DNA of 10,247 nucleotides from contig DASTRU010000138.1 of the NCBI GenBank assembly GCA_035761045.1, positions 1-10,247 on the forward strand, read 5' to 3'. The notes under the pieces are model-generated. The model did no database searches and was not told the DNA's origin. It saw only the letters and a program-made list of their open reading frames with translations. This DNA comes from DASTRU01 sp035761045 (GTDB taxonomy: Bacteria; Pseudomonadota; Gammaproteobacteria; Burkholderiales; Burkholderiaceae_E). This document shows, piece after piece, positions 1-4,849 of the stretch. Numbering within the stretch: position 1 is the stretch's first letter; every line of letters starts with the position of its first letter. Position numbers and translations under genes: made by a program.

Positions 1-82
1 GTGGAGGTGGAGGTTGTAGACCTAACCCGCCTGGTGTCATACCTGCCCCTGCTACACCACCTCCAATGCCTGCCATGCCCAT
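1..82 (-). CDS. Small Gly/Pro-rich peptide of unknown function, cut by the left window edge
   Basis: I do not recognise this gene. Read on the minus strand, an ATG at 82-80 follows a near-perfect Shine-Dalgarno site (AGGAGA, 94-89) with about 6 bases of spacing. The frame stays open to the left edge for 27 codons. The peptide begins MGMAGIGGGVAGAGMTPGG, continues with Leu-Gly-Leu-Gln and then a run of at least four prolines, so it is low-complexity and has no charged residue in the visible part. Its start context and Met-Gly opening resemble those of the second small gene at 613-476. The opposite strand is also open from base 1 to a TAA at 82-84, but has no visible start or ribosome site in the window. 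The strand choice therefore rests on the Shine-Dalgarno site. It could be a secreted or phage-like small protein, or the N-terminus of a longer low-complexity protein. Confidence 0.5.
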   Translation of the reverse strand, partial: MGMAGIGGGVAGAGMTPGGLGLQPPPP

Positions 83-204
83 AACGATTCTCCTCAATGC
101 TGTAATTAAAAACCACGGTTAGGTGGGGCGAACGAAAAGAGCGTCCATGAAACCCCACGCTGGTTGAGTAACGAAACGGGCAAAGGACGTTTCCTCTGAA
201 AACT

Positions 205-216
205 AATTACGTAATT
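205..216. repeat. Perfect 12-base palindrome AATTACGTAATT
   Basis: The 12 bases equal their own reverse complement. They lie about 120 bases upstream of the small minus-strand gene starting at 82, in a position where a regulator site could sit. No regulator is identifiable from the sequence, and AT-rich palindromes of this length can arise by chance. Confidence 0.4.
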
Positions 217-229
217 TTCTTGAGATTTG

Positions 230-250
230 GCGTCCTTCGTGAAGGGACGC
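230..250. repeat. GC-rich hairpin in the left intergenic region
   Basis: GCGTCC (230-235) pairs with GGACGC (245-250). The stem continues inwards through TT/AA with one bulged G and closes on a CGTG tetraloop. Neither strand has a T-run directly after it, so it is not a classical terminator. It may be structure in the leader RNA of the small gene at 82. Confidence 0.4.
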
Positions 251-317
251 GATCCGCACGTAAAGCATTCGTGGGTCGTTTGGCGGGCACGTTTTGCGAT
301 ACAAGCCCCGCATCAAT

Positions 318-346
318 AAAAAACGTGTTTCGTGCAAGCCACGTTT
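318..346 (-). terminator. Possible second intrinsic terminator, minus strand
   Basis: AAACGTG (321-327) and its complement CACGTTT (340-346) form a 7-base stem around a 12-base loop. On the minus strand the hairpin runs straight into TTTTTTATT. The stem has only four GC pairs, so it is weaker than the terminator at 398-432, which lies about 50 bases upstream in the direction of transcription. It could be a back-up terminator or the end of a short RNA. Confidence 0.4.
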
Positions 347-397
347 AATCTACTCGTGGAGTTCGTACCAGTGGCCATGATTGCCAGTGGTGCAGAG

Positions 398-432
398 AAA
401 AAACGCCGAATCGTTTTTTAGAACGATTCGGC
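398..432 (-). terminator. Strong rho-independent terminator after the small gene 613-476
   Basis: A perfect 11-base stem, GCCGAATCGTT (405-415) with AACGATTCGGC (422-432), encloses a 6-base loop. On the minus strand it is followed, after one G, by six T residues (complement of 398-403). It lies about 43 bases past the stop codon of the 45-residue minus-strand reading frame, which supports that frame being transcribed. Confidence 0.85.
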
Positions 433-475
433 ATGCGCCACAAAAGAGAACAAGATTTAGCTTTAACCTTGCCTC

Positions 476-613
476 TTACACCGGAGTGCGCTTATCCGGC
501 GACTGCTTGGGCTGTTGCGGCTGCGGCATCTGCGATTGGGTGTGTTGTATTAATTGCGCCACGTCCACTCCAGGCGTTCCTGGACCGGATGAATTAAAAC
601 TGGCTCCGCCCAT
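476..613 (-). CDS. Small 45-residue Gly/Gln/Pro-rich peptide of unknown function
   Basis: I do not recognise this gene. An ATG at 613-611 is preceded by GGAGA (623-619) at good spacing and opens a 45-codon frame ending in TAA at 478-476. The peptide starts MGGASFNSSGPGTPGVDVAQ. Residues 29-38 are a Gln/Pro run (MPQPQQPKQS) and the C-terminus is basic (DKRTPV). There is no signal peptide, membrane segment or cysteine. It has its own strong terminator about 43 bases downstream, so the sequence holds the parts of a complete small transcription unit apart from a clear promoter. The Gly-rich start and the TPG motif near residues 13-15 recall the truncated small gene at 82, suggesting a family of small proteins at this locus. 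A disordered secreted or scaffold-type peptide is possible, but no function can be assigned. Confidence 0.6.
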   Translation of the reverse strand: MGGASFNSSGPGTPGVDVAQLIQHTQSQMPQPQQPKQSPDKRTPV

Positions 614-816
614 ATAAATCTCCGTAAATTAAATTTATTGCTCAATATTGAAACGACCACCAGCAAATGGCGGTCGAAGAGCATTCGCTAATTCGTACTG
701 CTCTTTTTAAGTGGAGCAAGACTTAGGAACTGTTTCACTGATAACGACTCATTGAGCCATCTTGAGGTTCGTGGTCTTGGCGCTTGTATCGAAGCGCCTA
801 ACGATTCTTGCCAAAC
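614..816. other. Intergenic region between the MscS-type gene and the small peptide gene
   Basis: No gene is convincing here. It contains two hairpins. GGCGCTT/AAGCGCC (779-798) follows the MscS-type gene, and CGACCACCA/TGGCGGTCG (654-676, one mismatch, 5-base loop) lies just upstream of the small gene. The minus strand after the second hairpin reads TTTC rather than a real T-run. The 30 bases before the small gene are very AT-rich and may include its promoter, but no clear -35/-10 pair stands out. Confidence 0.5.
779..798 (-). terminator. Hairpin just downstream of the MscS-type gene, candidate terminator
   Basis: GGCGCTT (779-785) and AAGCGCC (792-798) form a perfect 7-base stem with a 6-base loop, 18 bases past the stop codon of the channel gene. 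No T-run follows on either strand. It may act as a 3'-end stability hairpin or a weak terminator, and its position supports the end of the three-gene transcript here. Confidence 0.45.
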
Positions 817-1971
817 TCAATGCGCTCTTTCAAAAGCCGCACCATCCGCGCGCGCAGAAGCGGAGCGTTCGGCGGATGCACTTAACGGCTGCGATTCAGC
901 AAACTCAGCCCGCACACGTGGCAAGCAATCGGCGTGTTGCCGTTGCACGAACGCAATTAACCCCTCGCGCACTTTGCAGCGCAGATCCCAATTACGTGGT
1001 GAATCGGCCGAGCTAACGAGAATGCGCAATTGCATCGCGCGTTCGTTCGCGTCGGTGACTTGCAAGACGCTCACGCGACGGTCCCATTCCGGCGCGGCTT
1101 CGCAAAGGCGCTGCAGTTCCGCGCGTAGCGGTTCGAGCGGTAATCGGTAATCCACCCATAAAAACACGGTGCCGATGATGTCCGACGAACGACGCGTCCA
1201 GTTTTGAAACGGGTGCTCGATCCACCATTGCAACGGCACGACGAGGCGGCGTTGGTCCCATAGCCGCACGACGACATACGCACCGCCAATCTCCTCGATC
1301 CAGCCCCATTCGCCCTCGACGATCACGACGTCGTCCAAGCGAATCGGTTGTGTAAGCCCGATTTGCAAACCCGCGATCAGGTTGCCGAGCACCGGTCGCG
1401 CGGCGAGGCCAGCGATGATGCCCGCGACGCCGGCCGAGGCGAGCAAGCTCGCGCCGATTTGCCGGATTTCTTGAAACGTCATGAGCACGAGCGACGCGCC
1501 AATCACGCCGACAAGCACCATGGCGCTGCGACCCAATACATGCGTTTGCGTGCTGATGCGGCGTGCTTCCAAGTTGTCGCCAGGCGTGGAAGGGTGGGCG
1601 GCGATCACGGCTTGTTCGAGACCGACGATGCAGCGCATGACAAGCCATGTGGCGGCCGATAACAACAACACCAAGGTGACGTGACGCACCGCGTTGATGT
1701 GAATCAAATCATCGGGCGCCGCGTGCCAAACCGCTTGCACCGCGATGAGCGGCCACAACAAGGACGCTGGTCCTGTCGCTTGTTGAATAACGGCCAGCGC
1801 GGCCTTGGATCGACGCACGGCGCGAACCACAAGGCCACGCACGACGCGATGAATCATCATCGCCAGCAACGCGGCGCCCGCGGCCACCATGACGACGGTG
1901 AGCCAATTGGACGGCGGCCATGTAAAAGATGCGGTGAACATGGGACTCAAGGCGGGTGAAATGGCAAACAC
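817..1971 (-). CDS. MscS-family small-conductance mechanosensitive ion channel
   Basis: This is an inner-membrane channel that opens under membrane tension and releases ions and small solutes during osmotic downshock. The 384 residues show hydrophobic segments near 23-41, 97-113 and 150-166. These precede the pore helix and start of the beta domain (about 173-260), which carries GVAGIIAGLAARPVLGNLIA, then the QPIRLDD segment and EWGWIEEIG. That pattern (Gly/Ala-rich helix, then xGNxxAG, then a beta domain) is the MscS signature. The length is greater than E. coli MscS (286) because of extra N-terminal helices and a charged, Ala/Ser-rich C-terminal tail. The start is uncertain: GTG at 1971 gives the longest frame, and ATG at 1941 (residue 11) is an alternative. 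Neither has a good Shine-Dalgarno site. It lies 48 bases after the SMR gene and is probably the last gene of the operon that starts at 3925. Confidence 0.9.
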   Translation of the reverse strand: MFAISPALSPMFTASFTWPPSNWLTVVMVAAGAALLAMMIHRVVRGLVVRAVRRSKAALAVIQQATGPASLLWPLIAVQAVWHAAPDDLIHINAVRHVTLVLLLSAATWLVMRCIVGLEQAVIAAHPSTPGDNLEARRISTQTHVLGRSAMVLVGVIGASLVLMTFQEIRQIGASLLASAGVAGIIAGLAARPVLGNLIAGLQIGLTQPIRLDDVVIVEGEWGWIEEIGGAYVVVRLWDQRRLVVPLQWWIEHPFQNWTRRSSDIIGTVFLWVDYRLPLEPLRAELQRLCEAAPEWDRRVSVLQVTDANERAMQLRILVSSADSPRNWDLRCKVREGLIAFVQRQHADCLPRVRAEFAESQPLSASAERSASARADGAAFERAH

Positions 1972-2019
1972 CAGGGTGTTCGCACTGTCCGTGCCTATGC
2001 GGCCATGCGCGGCGACGTA

Positions 2020-2358
2020 TCAACCGAAGAGCTTGAGTCCGACCACACCGATCACGATGAATGCGACGCAGGCCATACGCGTGAGGGTCGCGGGCTCGCC
2101 AAACATCACGATGCCGACGATGGCCGCGCCCGCCGCTCCGATTCCAACCCATATCGCATACGCGGTGCCCAAGGGCATGGAACGCATCGCGGCGGCGAGC
2201 AACCAAAAGCTTCCCGCCATGGCGACGAGCGTGATGACGGTGGGGATCGGACGTGTCCAGCCTTGCGAGGCTTTGAGGCTTGACGCCCACACGACCTCAA
2301 GCAGACCTGCTACGACGAGTTGTATCCACGGAATGAGTGACGACGACATGCGAAGCAT
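2020..2358 (-). CDS. sugE: SMR-family guanidinium exporter, SugE/Gdx type
   Basis: The product is a 112-residue, four-helix inner-membrane transporter that acts as an antiparallel dimer and exchanges guanidinium (in some members quaternary ammonium compounds) for protons. The sequence fits the SugE/Gdx branch rather than EmrE: AGLLEVVWA near 17-25 with the essential Glu at 21, LK then GWTRP in loop 1, MPLGTAYAIWVGIGAAGAAI near 61-80, and a C-terminal GLKLFG. E. coli SugE has the same layout. The start at 2358 has an AGGCG-like ribosome site about 5 bases away. The Met at 2349 is possible but has none. Only 52 bases separate it from the preceding peptidase gene, too short for a guanidine-I riboswitch, so regulation probably follows the upstream promoter. 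One gene, no paired SMR partner. Confidence 0.93.
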   Translation of the reverse strand: MLRMSSSLIPWIQLVVAGLLEVVWASSLKASQGWTRPIPTVITLVAMAGSFWLLAAAMRSMPLGTAYAIWVGIGAAGAAIVGIVMFGEPATLTRMACVAFIVIGVVGLKLFG

Positions 2359-2372
2359 TGTCGCCTAAGCAA

Positions 2373-2393
2373 CGCCGTTTTCGCGCGACGGCG
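2373..2393 (-). other. Small hairpin between the peptidase and SMR genes
   Basis: CGCCGT (2373-2378) pairs with ACGGCG (2388-2393) around a 9-base loop that itself contains TCGCGCGA. No T-run follows on the minus strand, so it is not a clear terminator. It could tune expression between the two genes or be chance in GC-rich DNA. Confidence 0.25.
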
Positions 2394-2410
2394 AGGGCGG
2401 ATTGATGCGT

Positions 2411-3925
2411 CTACGCGGCTTGCGGATGCCGCTCATGCATTTGATAAAACCGTTGATGAATGCGTTCGGCACGTTCGGTCATGCCGCGTCGGGAGCAAAA
2501 CGTCCAGCCGAGCGCGGTGACTTCACTGATGAGCGATGCGTCCATCTCGATCGCGCGGTCCAACTCGTCGAGACCGCTTTCGTCGCCGCACGCGAGAAGA
2601 AAGCGGCCGTAGTCAAGCCGTGCTTTTCCGAGCGTGGGTGCCATCGCGATGGCGCGTTGAAAGGCCTCGACCGCGTTCTTGATGTCGCCATACGACGCTT
2701 CGAGGGTGGCCAGACGCAATAGCTCGTCAACGGGCAGCGACGCGCCGTTCGAGCGCAAATGGCCAAGGGTGCGTCGATCGTTTTGGACGTCCTCGTAACG
2801 CTGCGCCCATGACTCGCGCGCGTCGCGATGCCATTGCGCGTCGAATCGTCGTGTCAATGTGTCTGTGAGTTCGCCAAGCAAGGCGCGCGCCGCGGTGAGC
2901 TTGGGAACGGTGGGCAATGTTGCCGCGCGTTCGAGCGCATCTAGTCGGTCGCGCAAACTGGGGTGCGTGTCGGTCAGGGTGGAAGTTTTTGCAAGGGCCG
3001 CGTCGAGGTCGGGTTTGAGTTGCGACGCATCCGTCCACAACAACTTCATATGCTTGCGAAACGCGGAGAACGGGAGTTCGGGAGGCTCGGGAGCGTTGTT
3101 CGCGCGCGCCCAAAACGACGGCCAAAAACGTCCGTGATAAAAGCGACTGCCCATGCTGCACGCGACCAAGGCTTGCGCCGTGGCGGTACGTCCGGCAAAG
3201 GCGGCCGCGCGTTGATCGGCTTCGTATTCTTGATCGCGCGCTATTAAAAACGTGTAGGCCTGAAAGTAGTCGACGAGCGAACGAATCGGCCATGTCGCCC
3301 ATGCAAAACCGCCGCGCGGTTGACGTGAGAGCGCTTGGCTCCAACGTGCCCAATCACCACGCAAGCGATAGACCCACGCATCGAACCCGTTGTGGGCGCT
3401 GGTGAGATGCGCGTATTCATGCGCGACGATCGCCGCGAACTGTTCGCGCGTGGTTGTCAACATGAAGGGCAGGCCAATCACTAACGACACGTGGCGGCGT
3501 CCCAGCGGGCCGAAGCGCGGCGTGCGCACGATCGACACGCGATATTCATCGGTGACGAGCACTTCGTCGATCGCGCGAGCGCGTTGCTTACGGCGGATCT
3601 TGGCGATCAGCTTGAATAGCTCGGGCGCGTCCTCGCGCGTTAACGCGTGTCCGTTGGGCGGTTGGATGTGGATCGCATGGGTACGTCGCCATACCGCGAA
3701 CGTCAACAGCGCGGCGCACGCCAATACGATGCCCGATGTCAACGACGCGTTGAACAACGCCACGAGGCCCGCGCCCAATAACGTCAACGCGACCACGGGC
3801 AATAGGACGAATAACCCAACCATCGACAACGCGAGCGCGCCAACGTTGAATCGGTACGACTTGGGTTCGGCATGGATGTCGTGCTCAAGCTGCGCGACGA
3901 TCTCTTGGAACCGATGTTCGTCCAT
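2411..3925 (-). CDS. M48-family zinc metallopeptidase with TPR-like C-terminal tail
   Basis: A membrane-anchored metallopeptidase of the HtpX/Ste24/BepA superfamily, probably involved in protein quality control at the inner membrane or in the periplasm. In the 504 residues, two hydrophobic segments (about 27-53 and 57-79) follow a short N-terminus. The catalytic HEYAH motif lies at 169-173 (zinc ligands His169 and His173, base Glu170) and the third ligand is probably Glu233 in EYEAD. A THPSLRDRLDAL segment (about 320-331) is also typical of M48. Residues 400-500 look like two to three degenerate TPR repeats (for example GDIKNAVEAFQRAIAMAP), suggesting a partner- or substrate-binding tail. The ATG at 3925 follows a GAG-type ribosome site and lies about 22 bases after the predicted transcription start. 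It opens the operon with the SMR and MscS-type genes. The substrate is unknown. Confidence 0.93.
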   Translation of the reverse strand: MDEHRFQEIVAQLEHDIHAEPKSYRFNVGALALSMVGLFVLLPVVALTLLGAGLVALFNASLTSGIVLACAALLTFAVWRRTHAIHIQPPNGHALTREDAPELFKLIAKIRRKQRARAIDEVLVTDEYRVSIVRTPRFGPLGRRHVSLVIGLPFMLTTTREQFAAIVAHEYAHLTSAHNGFDAWVYRLRGDWARWSQALSRQPRGGFAWATWPIRSLVDYFQAYTFLIARDQEYEADQRAAAFAGRTATAQALVACSMGSRFYHGRFWPSFWARANNAPEPPELPFSAFRKHMKLLWTDASQLKPDLDAALAKTSTLTDTHPSLRDRLDALERAATLPTVPKLTAARALLGELTDTLTRRFDAQWHRDARESWAQRYEDVQNDRRTLGHLRSNGASLPVDELLRLATLEASYGDIKNAVEAFQRAIAMAPTLGKARLDYGRFLLACGDESGLDELDRAIEMDASLISEVTALGWTFCSRRGMTERAERIHQRFYQMHERHPQAA

Positions 3926-3954
3926 GCGGATTCTCGTGGAGGGTTAATTAAGGG

Positions 3955-3983
3955 ATTATCAAAACGGCGTCGATGGTTGTCAT
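3955..3983 (-). promoter_or_regulatory. Sigma70-like promoter for the peptidase-SMR-MscS operon
   Basis: On the minus strand ATGACA (complement of 3978-3983) is followed by a 17-base spacer and GATAAT (complement of 3955-3960). Each hexamer differs from consensus at one position. Transcription would start near 3948, about 22 bases before the ATG of the peptidase gene. Confidence 0.7.
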
Positions 3984-4075
3984 GGTCGTTCTAGTGGCGC
4001 GGGTGGCAAAACGGCAATCCATCACTCGTCGTCGCCAAGGGTGAAAACAATTTCTCGTTCTCGTGGGGGCGTGGC

Positions 4076-4729
4076 ATGTCGTGGACCGACGCGATTGATC
4101 TGTATTGCGAACGCACATCGTCTTCGATGTGGGCCGAACCGTGGAACGCGCTGTCCAATCTCGCGTTCTTCGTCGTTGCGTACTTGGTGTGGCGCCAATC
4201 GCGTCGTCACTTTGGAAAAAACATACCGGTCGATTTAAGCGTCTTGATCGTGTTGATCGTATGCATCGGCGCGGGCAGCACGGTATTCCATTTTGTCGGA
4301 CAACGCTGGGCGGGCGTGCTCGACGTGCTGTTCATCGCGCTTTACCTGCATGCGTATTGCGCCGTATTTCTCGCACGCATAAGCCACGTGCCGTGGCGAT
4401 GGGCGTGGCTAGGCGCACCCGCGTTTTGGATTTTCGCGCAAGGCATCGATGCGCTAACCGGACTCGCGCGCGTGGATGCGGTATCGCGAGGAACCTTGGG
4501 GTACGCCCCGGCGCTCATCGCGCTTGGAGCGTTCGCCTGCGTCGCGCGTTCCTCGTTGCTGGGACTTGCCACTGGCGTGTTCGCGGTGAGTCTTGGCCTT
4601 CGCGCATTGGACTTGCCCCTCTGCGCGCACTGGCCGTGGGGCACGCATTTCGCGTGGCATGTGCTCAACGCCGTGACCTTAGGGCTCGTTACGCGCGCGT
4701 TATTTCTGAAGAGCGCGTCGTCTTCGTGA
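4076..4729 (+). CDS. Ceramidase-family (CREST superfamily) integral membrane hydrolase
   Basis: The product is a 217-residue membrane protein with about seven hydrophobic helices, of the alkaline ceramidase/CREST superfamily of metal-dependent amide and ester hydrolases. Visible family marks are CE at 11-12 and WAEPWNALSN at 19-28, Ser68 and His72 in GSTVFH, Asp83 in the next helix, and His191 and His195 in GTHFAWH near the C-terminus. The spacings (Ser to His 4, Ser to Asp 15, His to His 4) match the zinc site described for human ACER3, so the active site looks complete. In bacteria the true substrate is usually unknown. It could be a sphingolipid, an N-acyl amino lipid or another acyl amide. 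A purine-rich GTGGGGG precedes the ATG. It ends 120 bases before the pigment-type operon on the same strand and may or may not belong to it. Confidence 0.85.
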   Translation: MSWTDAIDLYCERTSSSMWAEPWNALSNLAFFVVAYLVWRQSRRHFGKNIPVDLSVLIVLIVCIGAGSTVFHFVGQRWAGVLDVLFIALYLHAYCAVFLARISHVPWRWAWLGAPAFWIFAQGIDALTGLARVDAVSRGTLGYAPALIALGAFACVARSSLLGLATGVFAVSLGLRALDLPLCAHWPWGTHFAWHVLNAVTLGLVTRALFLKSASSS

Positions 4730-4771
4730 ACTGGATCATCAGGCGCTAGCGATTTGTCATCGTTGCCTTCG

Positions 4772-4777
4772 TATAAT
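4772..4777 (+). promoter_or_regulatory. Perfect -10 box TATAAT upstream of the five-gene operon
   Basis: TATAAT lies about 73 bases before the ATG at 4850. No good -35 sits at 16-18 bases upstream. The nearest match, TTGTCA at 4754-4759, is only 12 bases away. The promoter may therefore depend on an activator. An 8-base palindrome CGCTAGCG (4744-4751) lies near the -35 zone. The leader between this box and the ATG is GC-rich and can fold. Confidence 0.5.
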
Positions 4778-4837
4778 CGGGGCACTTTTCCCTCGCGTCG
4801 CGGCGGCTCGTTCGGCATGCGGCGCCTTCGCCTCATC

Positions 4838-4849
4838 GGGAGATCTCCC
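4838..4849. promoter_or_regulatory. Perfect palindrome GGGAGATCTCCC overlapping the ribosome binding site
   Basis: The 12 bases are self-complementary and end immediately before the ATG at 4850. The left half (GGGAG) is the Shine-Dalgarno site that selects this start. The right half could pair with it, though the fold would be only a three-base stem with a six-base loop, so a protein operator or dimer-RNA effect is as likely as a hairpin switch. Confidence 0.45.

Larger units (their letters stand above)
83..475. other. Largely non-coding, hairpin-rich, AT-richer stretch between the two small genes
   Basis: No convincing gene lies here. Going from low to high coordinates it holds a GTGGGG/CCCCAC inverted repeat (123-128 with 153-158), the perfect palindrome AATTACGTAATT (205-216), a GC-rich hairpin (230-250), a hairpin with a T-tract on the minus strand (321-346), a direct repeat CCAGTGG (368-374 and 384-390, 16 bases apart) and the strong terminator at 398-432. 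The part between 83 and 320 should carry the promoter for the small gene that starts at 82, but I cannot pick a convincing -35/-10 pair. Confidence 0.5.

Noticed and set aside
1..84. Plus-strand frame open from the left edge to TAA at 82-84
   Set aside because: No start is visible and the opposite strand has a near-perfect ribosome site and start, so the minus-strand reading is preferred. It cannot be fully excluded.
106..183. Minus-strand 25-codon frame starting at TTG (183) after AGAGGA
   Set aside because: The ribosome-like site is good, but the TTG start, short length and lack of any terminator or matching composition make it too weak to call. It is worth a glance if the small genes prove real.
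381..617. Plus-strand open frame of 78 codons
   Set aside because: It runs antisense over the strong minus-strand terminator and the small minus-strand gene, is Cys-rich without any family match, and has no Shine-Dalgarno site.
752..1150. Plus-strand open frames over the MscS-type gene
   Set aside because: They are Arg/Ser/Ala-rich antisense shadows of a clear MscS-family gene, as are the other long antisense frames over the peptidase, chorismatase and glycosyltransferase genes.
2359..2410. Guanidine riboswitch upstream of the SugE/Gdx gene
   Set aside because: Only 52 bases lie between the two genes, holding a single small hairpin, too short for the known guanidine riboswitch classes I and III, and the paired ACGR-loop hairpins of class II are not seen.
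4754..4777. TTGTCA paired with TATAAT as a standard promoter
   Set aside because: The spacer is only 12 bases, too short for a sigma70 promoter. Only the -10 box was annotated.
4754..4849. Upstream in-frame ATG (4754) extending the halogenase-like protein by 32 residues
   Set aside because: The extension starts before the TATAAT box, is basic and unlike the family N-terminus, while ATG 4850 has GGGAG and directly precedes the FAD-binding motif.
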